A program made the position numbers and the translations under genes. The notes under the pieces were generated by a model that was not told the origin of the DNA, made no database searches, and saw nothing but the letters and a program-made list of their open reading frames with translations. Below are positions 41,784-52,251 of a stretch of DNA of 64,000 nucleotides, piece by piece. The stretch is from Streptomyces parvus. Lineage in GTDB: Bacteria > Actinomycetota > Actinomycetes > Streptomycetales > Streptomycetaceae. The stretch lies in contig NZ_BMRY01000002.1 in the NCBI RefSeq assembly GCF_014648875.1, positions 248,001 to 312,000 on the forward strand, in the 5' to 3' direction. The first letter of the stretch is position 1. Each line of letters begins with the position of its first letter.

Positions 41784-42908
41784 TCAGCGGTGTCCGCGCC
41801 CGCTCGTCTCCGCCTCCAGGGCGCGCCGCGTGTTCGGCCCGTACACGCCGATCGGATCGCCCTGGATCGCCTTGTACGACTGGTAGATCGCCACCGCGTT
41901 CTCCACCCGGTCGTCGTAGTGCTGGTCGGAGGGCCCCGAGTAGAGCCACACCTCCTTGAGCCGGTTCTGCAGCACCCCGACCTCCGGGCCGCGGTCGCCG
42001 GGCCGCAGCGCGGGGCCGGCGAACTCCGCGGGCGGGGCGGCGGACGGCGACGACGTGGGCGCCCCGCCGTCCTCCGGAGTGGGCGACGCGCTCGTCGTCG
42101 GCGACGCGGACGCGGTGGCGGTCGGCGAGGGCTCCCGGCTCAGCGTCGGCGAGGCGGACGCGGACGGCGAGGCCGACGGTGCGGCCGAGCGGGACGGAGT
42201 ACGGGACGGAGCGGCCGACGCGGAGGGGGACGGGGCCACCGAAGCGGCCGGTTCGTCCCCCAGGTCCGGGACGCTCGTGGTCGCCTCCGGCAGCGCCTCG
42301 TCCCCGCTGTCGTCGCCGCCGAACAGCCCGCCGGCGAAGGCCGCCGTACCGACCACCGCGGCCACCGCCGCCCCCACGGCGAGCGCTCCGAAGGGCCGCC
42401 TGCGGCGCGGCTGCACGGGGTCGGGGGCGAAGGCGGGGCTCGCGGCGGCGGTCCGCCTGCGGTTCCGGTCCCCGCTTCCGGTTCCGGTCGCGGCCGGTGC
42501 CGCGTACGCGCCGGCGGAGGCGCCCGGACCCGCGGCCGCACCTGTTCCGGGGCCCGTACCCATACCGGTACCGGCGTCCGTGCCCGTACCGGCGTCCGAG
42601 CCGCCACCACCGCCCAGGAACAGCGGCATCGTGGTGGCGGCCGCACCCGGAACGTCGTGCCCCGATCCCGAGCGGTCCGGGTGGTCCGGCCCCCTGCCTG
42701 CCTGGTCCGTCAGCGTCACGTACGGCCGGATGCGCAGCGGGTCGAAGTCCTCGGCCGCGGCGATCTCCGCCGTGCGGGCGGCGCGCTGCTCGTCCTCCGT
42801 GAGCGGCGCCGAGCCCGCGCCCGCGCAGCACCGGCACGGCACCCGGTGCTCCGTGCCGGGCTCCCCGGCCGTCCGTCTACCGCACTCCGGGCATGCGTGT
42901 CCGGTCAT
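41784..42908 (-). CDS. Membrane-anchored peptidoglycan-binding protein
   Basis: A 374-residue protein. The N-terminus has a Cys-rich zinc-knuckle-like segment (HACPECGRRT...PCRCCAG), then about 130 disordered residues, a membrane segment near 172-195 (FGALAVGAAVAAVVGTAAFA), a Ser/Pro/Ala-rich periplasm-side linker of about 100 residues, and a C-terminal peptidoglycan_binding_1 domain (LRPGDRGPEVGVLQNRLKEV...YGPNTRRALEAE). So it links a cytoplasmic zinc ribbon to the cell wall. Role unknown; similar Streptomyces proteins have no assigned function. ATG at 42908. Confidence 0.87.
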   Translation of the reverse strand: MTGHACPECGRRTAGEPGTEHRVPCRCCAGAGSAPLTEDEQRAARTAEIAAAEDFDPLRIRPYVTLTDQAGRGPDHPDRSGSGHDVPGAAATTMPLFLGGGGGSDAGTGTDAGTGMGTGPGTGAAAGPGASAGAYAAPAATGTGSGDRNRRRTAAASPAFAPDPVQPRRRRPFGALAVGAAVAAVVGTAAFAGGLFGGDDSGDEALPEATTSVPDLGDEPAASVAPSPSASAAPSRTPSRSAAPSASPSASASPTLSREPSPTATASASPTTSASPTPEDGGAPTSSPSAAPPAEFAGPALRPGDRGPEVGVLQNRLKEVWLYSGPSDQHYDDRVENAVAIYQSYKAIQGDPIGVYGPNTRRALEAETSGRGHR

Positions 42909-43093
42909 CGTGGTCCCCTCCCCTTGAACTGCCTGCGATTATGCAGCCCGCCCCGGGGAAGCCCAACGGCCCGCAGGGGGCACGGTCCGCCCTCGGCAGG
43001 CCATAACGGGGCGAAACGTCCAGGATGGGGGTGTAGTGGATCGGCGGACGCAGCGGATCGAGGAGACGCCATGGCCCGGCAGAGGAGACGCCC

Positions 43094-45241
43094 ATGTCCC
43101 AGCAGCTGAGCCCGCCGCCCTCGGCCGCGGTCCCCGGTGAGGAGCATTCCCACCGGAGCGTCCTGGTGGCGATCGGGGCGCTGCTCCTCGGCATGCTGCT
43201 CGCGGCACTCGACCAGACCATCGTCTCCACGGCGCTTCCGACGATCGTCAGCGAGCTCGGCGGGCTCGACCATCTCTCCTGGGTCGTGACCGCCTATCTG
43301 CTGGCGGCCACCGCGGCGACCCCGCTGTGGGGCAAGCTCGGCGACCAGTACGGCCGCAAGAAGCTCTTCCAGACCGCGATCGTGATCTTCCTGATCGGCT
43401 CCGCGCTCTGCGGAGTCGCCCAGAACATGCCCCAGCTCATCGGATTCCGTGCTCTCCAGGGGCTCGGCGGCGGTGGGCTCATGGTGCTGTCGATGGCGAT
43501 CGTCGGCGACCTCGTCACCCCGCGCGAACGCGGAAAGTACCAGGGGCTCTTCGGCGCCGTCTTCGGTGTCACGAGCGTCCTCGGGCCGCTCCTCGGCGGC
43601 TTCTTCACCGAACACCTCAGCTGGCGCTGGGTCTTCTACATCAACCTGCCCATCGGCGTCGTCGCGCTGGGCGTCATCGCGGCCGTCCTGCACATCCCGG
43701 TCCACCGCGAGAAGCACACCATCGACTACCTCGGCACCTTCCTCATCGCGGCCGTCGCGACCAGCCTGGTCCTCATCGCCTCCCTCGGCGGGACGACCTG
43801 GGCCTGGGCCTCCCCGCAGATCATCGTGCTCGCGGTGCTCGCCGTCGTCCTGCTCGTGGCCTTCATCGCCGTCGAACGGCGTGCCGTCGAACCCGTACTG
43901 CCGCTGAAACTGTTCCGGATCCGCACCTTCAGCCTCGTCGCCGTGATCAGCTTCGTCATCGGGTTCGCCATGTTCGGCGCGATGACCTACCTGCCGACGT
44001 TCCTCCAGGTGGTCCACGACATCACCCCGACGATGTCCGGTGTGCACATGCTGCCGATGGTGTTCGGCCTGCTGATCACCTCGACCGCCTCCGGCCAGAT
44101 CGTCAGCCGGACCGGCCGCTGGAAGGTCTTCCCGCTCGCGGGCACGGCCCTCACCACCGCCGGTCTCCTCCTGCTCCACAACCTCGACGAGAACAGCTCC
44201 ACCTGGCTGATGAGCGCCTACTTCTTCGTCTTCGGCGCCGGGCTCGGCCTGGTGATGCAGGTCCTCGTCCTGGTCGCCCAGAACTCCGTCTCGTACCAGG
44301 ACCTCGGCGTCGCCACCTCCGGCGCCACGTTCTTCCGGTCGATCGGCTCCGCGTTCGGCGTCGCGGTCTTCGGCACCGTCTTCGCCAACCGGCTGACCGG
44401 CCAGCTCACGGACGCGCTCGCCGGGCAGCCGCTGCCCCCGGGCATCGACGCGGGCAGCCTGTCCGCCGACCCACGGGCCATCGGACAGCTCCCCGCCGAC
44501 CTGAGGCCCGGCGTCCTCAGCGCGTACTCCACCTCCATCACGGACGTCTTCCTGTACGCGGCCCCGGTCGTCCTCCTGGCCTTCGTCCTCGCCTGGTTCC
44601 TCCGCGAGGACAAGCTCCGGGGCTCGGTGACCGCCCCGGACACGAGCCAGACCCTCGCCTCGAACCCCGTCGAGCGCTCCTCGTACGACGAGTGCGCCCG
44701 CGCCCTGTCGGTGCTCGCCACCCGGGAGGGCCGCCGCGAGATCTACGAGAAGATCACCGCACGGGCGGGGTACGACCTGCTGCCCGCGGCCAGCTGGCTG
44801 CTCCTGCGGATCAAGCGGCACGGCATGGTCGAACCCGCCCGGCTCGCCGAGACGGCTCCCGTACCGCTGCACGTGATCACCGACGCGGCCCGGCAGGTCG
44901 AGGAGCGCGGACTGGCCCGCCGGGAAGGCCTCCAGATGATCCTCACCGACGCGGGGGCCGAGGCCGTCGTCCGGCTCTCGCAGGCCCGCGAGGACTCGCT
45001 CGCCGAACTCCTCGGCGACTGGTGGGGGCCCGAACGCCCCACCGACCTGGTCACACTCGTCCATGAACTGACCGCCGAGGTCAGCGGTTCGACCAGGGAA
45101 CGGCCCCACTCCCCGACGCCTCCCCGCGACCACGAGGCCCATCTGCGCCGCGACGAGCGCGAGGCCCACAGCCGGGCCCTCGACGGCCAGGCCGACCACG
45201 GCCACCGCGACGACCACGGCCGCCACCACCCCCCTGTCTGA
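43094..45241 (+). CDS. DHA2 MFS efflux transporter fused to a MarR-like domain
   Basis: A 715-residue protein. Residues 1 to about 510 form a 14-TM DHA2 exporter (LAALDQTIVSTALPTI, GKLGDQYGRKKLFQ, GPLLGGFFTEHLSWRW). Residues about 545-670 form a MarR-type winged helix (ALSVLATREGRREIYEKI, DLLPAASWLLLRIKRHG, VTDAARQVEERGLARREG-like, MILTDAGAEAVVRLSQAR). The last 45 residues are rich in His, Asp and Arg. The fusion puts a putative ligand-binding or DNA-binding domain on the cytoplasmic end of the pump; whether it binds DNA is untested, to my knowledge. ATG at 43094; the upstream spacing to an RBS is poor. Confidence 0.9.
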   Translation: MSQQLSPPPSAAVPGEEHSHRSVLVAIGALLLGMLLAALDQTIVSTALPTIVSELGGLDHLSWVVTAYLLAATAATPLWGKLGDQYGRKKLFQTAIVIFLIGSALCGVAQNMPQLIGFRALQGLGGGGLMVLSMAIVGDLVTPRERGKYQGLFGAVFGVTSVLGPLLGGFFTEHLSWRWVFYINLPIGVVALGVIAAVLHIPVHREKHTIDYLGTFLIAAVATSLVLIASLGGTTWAWASPQIIVLAVLAVVLLVAFIAVERRAVEPVLPLKLFRIRTFSLVAVISFVIGFAMFGAMTYLPTFLQVVHDITPTMSGVHMLPMVFGLLITSTASGQIVSRTGRWKVFPLAGTALTTAGLLLLHNLDENSSTWLMSAYFFVFGAGLGLVMQVLVLVAQNSVSYQDLGVATSGATFFRSIGSAFGVAVFGTVFANRLTGQLTDALAGQPLPPGIDAGSLSADPRAIGQLPADLRPGVLSAYSTSITDVFLYAAPVVLLAFVLAWFLREDKLRGSVTAPDTSQTLASNPVERSSYDECARALSVLATREGRREIYEKITARAGYDLLPAASWLLLRIKRHGMVEPARLAETAPVPLHVITDAARQVEERGLARREGLQMILTDAGAEAVVRLSQAREDSLAELLGDWWGPERPTDLVTLVHELTAEVSGSTRERPHSPTPPRDHEAHLRRDEREAHSRALDGQADHGHRDDHGRHHPPV

Positions 45242-45272
45242 GCCGCCCCGTCCGCCGGACTCCTGCCCCGGG

Positions 45273-45770
45273 TCACAGCTCCTTGGCGAACCAGTGCTCC
45301 GCGTACCGGTTGCGGCGGTGGAACGCCGGCACCTCCCGGTACCCGTGCTTCGCGTACAGCCCGCGCGCCTCGACCAGGTCGTTGCGGGTGTCCAGGCGCA
45401 GCAGCCGTACGCCGTACGCCCTCGCCTCCTCCTCCACCGCGGCCAGCAGCAGCCCGCCGCCGCCCGTCCCCCGGAACGCCGGGCGCACGTACACCCGCGT
45501 CAGCTCCGCCGTACCCGCCCCGGCCACCTCCGTCAGCACGAGACCGGCACAGCTCGCCGCCCTGCTCCCGTACCGGCCGACGACGAACTGACCGGTCGGC
45601 GGTACGAGCAGGTCGGCCCCGTCGTCCGCGAGCCCGTCGGCGATCTCCTCGGCGGTCGCGGGCCGCTGCCAGTAGCGGCTCGCGACCTCGTCGTAGTAGT
45701 CCCGGCGCAGGGCGCTCGCGTCGGGGGAGTCGAAGCGTTCGGTGGCCACGGTCCAGGTCATGTGCGGCAT
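45273..45770 (-). CDS. GNAT family N-acetyltransferase
   Basis: A 165-residue acetyltransferase. The acetyl-CoA-binding core is TAELTRVYVRPAFRGTGGGGLLLAAVEEEA, followed by LLRLDTRNDLVEARGLYAKHGY. The substrate is unknown. I chose the ATG at 45770; the ATG at 45761 (MTWTV) is the other reasonable start. It is divergent from the serpin gene. Confidence 0.85.
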   Translation of the reverse strand: MPHMTWTVATERFDSPDASALRRDYYDEVASRYWQRPATAEEIADGLADDGADLLVPPTGQFVVGRYGSRAASCAGLVLTEVAGAGTAELTRVYVRPAFRGTGGGGLLLAAVEEEARAYGVRLLRLDTRNDLVEARGLYAKHGYREVPAFHRRNRYAEHWFAKEL

Positions 45771-45822
45771 TCTTGCTGCCGCACGGCCGGACCGAGAAGC
45801 CATTTACGTGTAGGGGGCAGTA

Positions 45823-46992
45823 GTGACCGACGGGTCCACGACATCGGCGATACCCACGACCCGGGCGATCCAGCACCTCGCCCAGCGCTGGATTCAGGAC
45901 GGCATGACCGCCGGAGCCCCCGGAACAGCGGGCCGGGGGTGGCGGTGGCGCCGGGACCGCGCCGTGCCGGCCCCCGGCTTCGTCTGCTCGCCCGCCGGGC
46001 TGTGGCTCGCCCTGGCCACCGTCGCCGCGGGCGCCCGCGGCGGGACCGCCGCCGAGCTGCGGACCCTCCTCGGTACCGCGGACCGGGAGGCCGCCCCGGC
46101 CGTCACGGAGGTGGCCCGGGAGCTGGCGACGACCGGAGCGCTGGGCGTGGCCACCCGGGTCTGGAGCCGGGTGCCCGTGCTGCGCGCGTACCGGGAGGCG
46201 CTGCCGGACGTCCGCTTCGACCCGATGGACCCGGCGGCCGTCGACGCCTGGGTGCGCGAGGCCACCGGCGGGCTGATCGAGCGGCTGCCGCTGGAGATCA
46301 CCGACGACACCCTGCTCGCCCTGGTCAACGTCCTGGCGCTGAAGGCCCGCTGGGAGAAGCCGTTCGAAGGGTGGCGCACCCGGGACCTGCCGTTCACCGA
46401 CGCGGCCGGGACGGTCCGCGAGGTGCCGACCATGGGCAAGGACGTGCCGGTGGCCGACGCCTGGACGGCCGGCGGGGCGTACGTCGTCGAGCTGCGCTGC
46501 GCGAGGGAGCCCGACGGCGGACCCGGGGCCCGGGTCCGCCTCGTCCTCGGTGAGCCGGGGGCGGGCCCGGAGCGGGTACTCCCCGTGGGCTGGGCGCCCC
46601 GGACCGCGGGAGTCCCGCTGGACACCGACCGGGTGACCATCGGGCTGCCCCGGCTCGCCCTGCGGACCCGGGTGCCCGTCACCGAGCAGCTGCCCGCCCT
46701 CGGCGTACGGCTGGCCACCTCCGACGACGCCGACTTCTCCGGCCTCTCGCCCGAACCCCTCCTCGTCTCCGACGTGATCCAGGAGGCCGTACTGAAGATC
46801 GCCGAGGAGGGCGTGGAGGCGGCGGCCGTGACGGTGGTCGCCATGGCCCCGGCGGGTGCCGCGCCCCGGCCGCAGCGGGTGCGGCACATCGCCTTCGACC
46901 GGCCCTTCGGCGTCGTCGTGCTGGCCGGGGCCGACGACGTACCCCTGTTCACCGCCTGGCAGGCGGACACCCCCGTCGTACCGGACGCCTGA
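45823..46992 (+). CDS. Serpin family protease inhibitor
   Basis: A 389-residue serpin. Serpin landmarks in order: FVCSPAGLWLALATVAAGARG, LVNVLALKARWEKPFE, FTDAAGTVREVPTMGK, VIQEAVLKIAEEGVEAAAVT (the hinge), and the C-terminal HIAFDRPFGVVVLAGADDVPLFTAW. The reactive loop hinge EEGVEAAAV near residue 327 keeps the small residues needed for loop insertion, so it could be inhibitory; the scissile bond lies in the following VVAMAPAGAAPRPQ stretch. No signal peptide is seen, so it would act inside the cell or be released otherwise. GTG at 45823. It ends at a hairpin (47054-47079). Confidence 0.88.
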   Translation: MTDGSTTSAIPTTRAIQHLAQRWIQDGMTAGAPGTAGRGWRWRRDRAVPAPGFVCSPAGLWLALATVAAGARGGTAAELRTLLGTADREAAPAVTEVARELATTGALGVATRVWSRVPVLRAYREALPDVRFDPMDPAAVDAWVREATGGLIERLPLEITDDTLLALVNVLALKARWEKPFEGWRTRDLPFTDAAGTVREVPTMGKDVPVADAWTAGGAYVVELRCAREPDGGPGARVRLVLGEPGAGPERVLPVGWAPRTAGVPLDTDRVTIGLPRLALRTRVPVTEQLPALGVRLATSDDADFSGLSPEPLLVSDVIQEAVLKIAEEGVEAAAVTVVAMAPAGAAPRPQRVRHIAFDRPFGVVVLAGADDVPLFTAWQADTPVVPDA

Positions 46993-47011
46993 GGGCTTCC
47001 GGCACCCCTCA

Positions 47012-47080
47012 CTGACCTGGGCGCCCGAGGTCTTCCGGTACCCCCGCTGACCTGGGCGCCCGAGGCCCTTCGGGCGCCCC
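47012..47080 (+). terminator. Direct repeat and hairpin after the serpin gene
   Basis: CTGACCTGGGCGCCCGAGG occurs at about 47012-47030 and again at 47047-47065. The second copy forms a stem GGGCGCCCGA (47054-47063) with TCGGGCGCCC (47070-47079). Confidence 0.6.
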
Positions 47081-47211
47081 CGTCATCCCCACGGACGAAT
47101 TCTTCCGGACCAAAGCAGGATGACAGTCAGGCAAAGAGGGGGTTGATTGGGTCTACCTCGTAGGGCAATGCGAGGCTTCATCCTGCATGGCCCCCACTCG
47201 AAGGGCGATGC

Positions 47212-49323
47212 ATGGAACGGTGGGAGGGTCGGCGCAGCGTGGTGAATGCGGATCACAGTGTGCGCGGTGACGCGGCGGCGGACGCGGGAGCGAGAACGGG
47301 GCTGACCAGGGCCCTGCTCTGGCTGGTCGTGGCCGCGCTCGCGGTACGGCAGGTGGCGGTGGTGCTCCGGCAGCCACCGGGGGAACGGCTCCTCGATCTG
47401 GAGACCTGGATCGGGGAGAACGGCATCCTGCACATGACGGGCTCGCTGTACGACAGCGGCCGGTTCACCGGGACGCCCTTCGCCGGGCTCGTCCTGAAGC
47501 CGCTCACCGCCACGGCCCAGCAGACCCTGGGCGTGGCCTGGACGTTCGGGTCCCTGCTGCTCGTCGTCGCCCTCGGCCTCGTCGCGGCCAGGGCGCTGCC
47601 CGGTCCGGTGGGCCGCCGGACGGCCCTGCTCGCGGCCCCCGTCGCGATCAGCCTGTTCCTGCTGTCGCTGCCGGTCCGCAACGCCCTGCACCTGGGCCAG
47701 ACCAGCATCCTGCCCGTCCTGCTGGTGCTGCTGGCCTGGTTCGTCGTCCGGGAGCACCGGGCGGCGGGCGTCCTCGTCGGTATCGCCGCGGCCTTCCAGC
47801 CGGTGCTGCTGCTCTTCGCCGCCCTGCTCTGGCTGACCGGCAGACGGCAGGCCTCGGTGAGCGCGGGTGCGACCTTCGCCCTCGCCACGGCCGCCGCTTG
47901 GGCCGCGGCGCCGAAGGACTCGTGGACGTACTGGGTGCACCATCTCGCGGGCGCCGGACTGGGGGAGCGGCCGGACAGCCTGGCAAACCAGTCCCTGCAC
48001 GGGGCGCTGCTCCGGCTCGGCCTCGAAGGCCCCGTGGAGATCGCCCTGTTCCTGGTGCTCGCCGCCGGCGTCGTGGTCCTCGGGCTGCGGCGCGCGGTGC
48101 GGTACGCCGAGGACGGTCAGCTGCTCCTCGCGGTGGCCGTGACCGGCTGTGTCGTGGTCGCCGTCTCGCCGACCGCCTGGCAGCACCAGCTGCTCTGGGT
48201 GCTCCTCGCGGTCGTCGGCAAGGTCGGCAAGCGGGCCTCCGACCGGCTGGTCTGGCCGTCCGTGGTGGTCCTCGCCGTCACCCTGCCGGGCACGATGCTG
48301 CTGCCGAACATCGAGGTGCTCTTCCCGGTACGCGACAACATCCTGCTCCTCGCGGCGCTCGGCGCGGCCTGCCTCGCCCCGTTCCTGCCCCGCACCTCGC
48401 CGTACTGGCAGCACCCGGTCCCCACCGACTACGCGAAACCGGTCGCGGCGCGCTGGAGACGCGTGCCGCTCCTGCCGTTCTGGCGCCGGGTCTTCACCCG
48501 CCCCAACCTGCTGCTGGAACTCCTGCTCATCCGGGTCGTCTACGACGCGTACGCCCAGGTCCGCCTCGCCGCCCGGGCGGGCCGCCCGCTCGCCGAGGAG
48601 CACGGCCGGCAGATCCACGCCATCGAGCAGTGGCTGCACATCGACATCGAGCACTGGGTCAACCACACGGTCGTCAAGATCGATTGGCTGCGCGACTTCT
48701 TCGACTACTACTACTCCACGTTCCACTTCATCGTCCCGCTGACGATTCTCGGCGTGCTGTACGTGCGCCGACCCGCCGACTACCGCTGGGTCCGCTCCTC
48801 CATCGGCTTCGCCACGCTGCTCGCGCTCGTCGGCTTCTGGCTCTACCCCCTGGCCCCGCCCCGGCTGATGCCCGGCCTCGGCTTCATCGACACCGTCCAC
48901 GGGGTGCAGGACTTCGCGAAGCCCGACTACGGGACGCTGACCACCGTCACCAACCAGTACGCGGCGATGCCGTCGCTGCACTTCGGCTGGTCGCTGTGGT
49001 GTGGTGTGGTGATCGTGATGCTGGCCCCGAAGCTGTGGATGAAGGCGCTCGGTCTGCTGCACCCCCTCTTCACCATCGCGGCGATCGTGGCCACCGCCAA
49101 CCACTGGGTGCTCGACGCCGTCGGCGGCGCGCTGGTCGTGGCGGCGGGCTTCGGGCTGACGTACGTGCTGTCGGGGCCGCGGAAGCTGGAGACCGGGGAG
49201 AAGGAGGCGGCACCATCCGTGAAGTCTCCGCCCGCGGAACCGGCGGTCGACCCCGAGCCCGACCCTCAGCCCGACCCCGGCCCCGTACCGGCCGGGAAGC
49301 AGCAGGCGGCACACAGCGGGTGA
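47212..49323 (+). CDS. Bifunctional GT87 glycosyltransferase / PAP2 phosphatase membrane protein
   Basis: A 703-residue polytopic membrane protein. The N-terminal 430 or so residues have about ten membrane segments and match the GT87 polyprenol-phosphate-mannose-dependent mannosyltransferases (GRFTGTPFAGLVLKPLTATA region). The C-terminal part is a PAP2-type phosphatase with MPSLHFGWSLW near residue 585 and ANHWVLDAVGG near 632. The tail (residues 660-703) is a Pro/Asp/Glu-rich cytoplasmic extension. Such fusions probably transfer mannose and recycle the polyprenyl or phospholipid carrier in envelope glycolipid synthesis (inference). ATG at 47212 with AAGGGC upstream; internal GTG starts near 47239 are possible. 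Followed by a 20-bp-stem terminator. Confidence 0.88.
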   Translation: MERWEGRRSVVNADHSVRGDAAADAGARTGLTRALLWLVVAALAVRQVAVVLRQPPGERLLDLETWIGENGILHMTGSLYDSGRFTGTPFAGLVLKPLTATAQQTLGVAWTFGSLLLVVALGLVAARALPGPVGRRTALLAAPVAISLFLLSLPVRNALHLGQTSILPVLLVLLAWFVVREHRAAGVLVGIAAAFQPVLLLFAALLWLTGRRQASVSAGATFALATAAAWAAAPKDSWTYWVHHLAGAGLGERPDSLANQSLHGALLRLGLEGPVEIALFLVLAAGVVVLGLRRAVRYAEDGQLLLAVAVTGCVVVAVSPTAWQHQLLWVLLAVVGKVGKRASDRLVWPSVVVLAVTLPGTMLLPNIEVLFPVRDNILLLAALGAACLAPFLPRTSPYWQHPVPTDYAKPVAARWRRVPLLPFWRRVFTRPNLLLELLLIRVVYDAYAQVRLAARAGRPLAEEHGRQIHAIEQWLHIDIEHWVNHTVVKIDWLRDFFDYYYSTFHFIVPLTILGVLYVRRPADYRWVRSSIGFATLLALVGFWLYPLAPPRLMPGLGFIDTVHGVQDFAKPDYGTLTTVTNQYAAMPSLHFGWSLWCGVVIVMLAPKLWMKALGLLHPLFTIAAIVATANHWVLDAVGGALVVAAGFGLTYVLSGPRKLETGEKEAAPSVKSPPAEPAVDPEPDPQPDPGPVPAGKQQAAHSG

Positions 49324-49327
49324 GCAG

Positions 49328-49375
49328 GCCGAAGGGGCGCCGGGACGACGTCAACCGTCCCGGCACCCCTTCGGC
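49328..49375. terminator. Long hairpin between GT87/PAP2 and P450 genes
   Basis: Bases 49328-49347 and 49356-49375 form a 20-bp stem with a single mismatch and an 8-base loop. Located between convergent genes, so it can serve both. Confidence 0.85.
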
Positions 49376-49438
49376 GTGGATCGCCGCGTCCCTACATGGT
49401 CCGTCCGTCGCGCCCGCCCCGCCACTCGGCGGAGGGTG

Positions 49439-50692
49439 TCAGTGCCCCGGGGCGACGCTCACCTGGAGCTGTTTGATCCCGTTGAGCCAGGCCGACCGCA
49501 GCCGTCGCGGATCCTCCAGCAGTCGCAGATCCGGCAGCACATCGGCGATGGCGTTGAAGATCAGGTCGATCTCCATCACGGCCAGCGACTTGCCCAGGCA
49601 GAAGTGCGGACCGCCGCCCCCGAACCCGAGGTGCGGATTGGGATCGCGGGCGATGTCGAAGGTCTCCGGGGAGTCGAACACCTCCGGGTCGTTGTTGGCA
49701 GAGGAGTAGAAGAGACCCACCCGCTCGCCCTTCCTGATCCGCTGACCGCCCAGCTCCAGGTCCTGGGTGGCGGTCCGCTGGAAGGAGACGACCGGCGTCG
49801 CCCAGCGCACGATCTCCTCGGCGGTGGTTTTCGGCCGTTCCCTCTTGTACAGCTCCCACTGCTCGGGATGGGTGAGGAAGGCGTGCATGCCGTGGCTGAT
49901 CGCGTTACGGGTCGTCTCGTTCCCGGCCACCGCGAGCAGGATCACGAAGAACCCGAACTCGTCGGAGGACAGGTTCCCTTCGCCCTCCGCCGCGACCAGC
50001 TGCGTGACGATGTCCTGGGCCGGGCACTCCTTGCGGGCCGCCGCCAGGTTCATCGAGTACGACACGATCTCCATCGCCGCCTCGGCGCCGACCTCCTCGG
50101 TGATCGCGTACTCGGGATCGTCGTACGCGGCCATCTTGTTGGACCAGTCGAAGATCTTGGACCGGTCGTCCTGCGGTACGCCGATGAGCTCGGCGATGGC
50201 CTGGAGCGGCAGCTCCACCGCGATGTTCGTCACGAAGTCGAAGGAGCCGTCCGCGTCCGCCGACGCGAGGGCCGTCTCGACGATGGACCGGGCCCGGGAG
50301 CGCAGGGCCGCCTCCAGCGAGCGCACCGCGCGCGGGGTGAAGCCGCGCTGGACGATCTGGCGGACTCGGGTGTGTTCCGGCGGGTCCATGTTCAGCATGA
50401 TCAGCTTCTGCACGTCGATCTGGTCACGGCTGATCGTCTCGTTGAAGCGGATGACGGCGGTGTTGGTGTTCGAGGAGAACAACTCGGGGTGCGTGGAGAC
50501 GTACTTGACGTCCGCGTGGCGGGTGACGACCCAGTAGCCCTCGTCGCCGAAGCCGGAGATGTTGGGCGGCTGGGTGCACCACCAGACCGGTGCGGTCTCC
50601 CGCATCAGGGCGAACTCCGGGTGCGGCACACGGTCTTGGAGGAGATCGGGATCGGTGAAGTCGAACCCTTCGGGCAGATGGGGGCAGCGCAT
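49439..50692 (-). CDS. Cytochrome P450, CYP125-like
   Basis: A 417-residue soluble P450. The heme-binding loop is FGGGGPHFCLGKSLA with the Cys ligand, the I-helix is LLAVAGNETTRNAISHGM with the acid-alcohol pair replaced by Glu-Thr, and the K-helix ExxR is EEIVRWATPV. MLNMDPPEHTRVRQIVQRGFTPRAV is the conserved C-helix region. Overall pattern (LFSSNTNTAVIRF, PNISGFGDEGYWVVTRH) is that of CYP125/CYP142-type sterol side-chain terminal hydroxylases. ATG at 50692 with GGAGAGG seven bases ahead. Electron donors: a ferredoxin is encoded 10 kb away (61150). Divergent from a steroid-type thiolase with palindromes between. Confidence 0.92.
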   Translation of the reverse strand: MRCPHLPEGFDFTDPDLLQDRVPHPEFALMRETAPVWWCTQPPNISGFGDEGYWVVTRHADVKYVSTHPELFSSNTNTAVIRFNETISRDQIDVQKLIMLNMDPPEHTRVRQIVQRGFTPRAVRSLEAALRSRARSIVETALASADADGSFDFVTNIAVELPLQAIAELIGVPQDDRSKIFDWSNKMAAYDDPEYAITEEVGAEAAMEIVSYSMNLAAARKECPAQDIVTQLVAAEGEGNLSSDEFGFFVILLAVAGNETTRNAISHGMHAFLTHPEQWELYKRERPKTTAEEIVRWATPVVSFQRTATQDLELGGQRIRKGERVGLFYSSANNDPEVFDSPETFDIARDPNPHLGFGGGGPHFCLGKSLAVMEIDLIFNAIADVLPDLRLLEDPRRLRSAWLNGIKQLQVSVAPGH

Positions 50693-50788
50693 GGGCACCT
50701 CTCCACTCCGGATCTGATCGCGAACCGTCCGAGACCGACGGGCGCGCCACTCTGCTTCTGACGGTCCATCAGGAATTGCCCGCAAGGT

Positions 50789-50802
50789 AGTAACGAGTTC
50801 TA
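50789..50802. promoter_or_regulatory. KstR-like palindrome upstream of the P450
   Basis: AGTAACGAGTTCTA matches the steroid-regulator KstR consensus TNNAACNNGTTNNA at all fixed positions but the first. It lies about 100 bp upstream of the P450 start. Confidence 0.45.
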
Positions 50803-50933
50803 CAAGTGGCAAGAGCCGTGGCCGGATCCATCGCCCCGGGTGAGTGCGTGGCGGCGCGGAAGGGGTCTTCCGTTATGGAGTCGCGCGTGTGCGGTGCGTG
50901 CACGCCCCTTGCGCAGCCGGGCCGCCGTCATGA

Positions 50934-52199
<1,266 letters not shown>

Positions 52200-52251
52200 G
52201 CACAGCACCCGTGCCCGGAGAGGCTCTGGGCCACCCCTGCCCGAGGGATGC

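Noticed and set aside
42905..45229. 774-residue minus-strand frame over the MFS-MarR gene
   Set aside because: Mirror of the transporter; no domain recognisable and strong acidic low complexity.
47083..49314. 743-residue minus-strand frame over the GT87/PAP2 gene
   Set aside because: Antisense shadow with extreme Gln/Arg/Gly bias.
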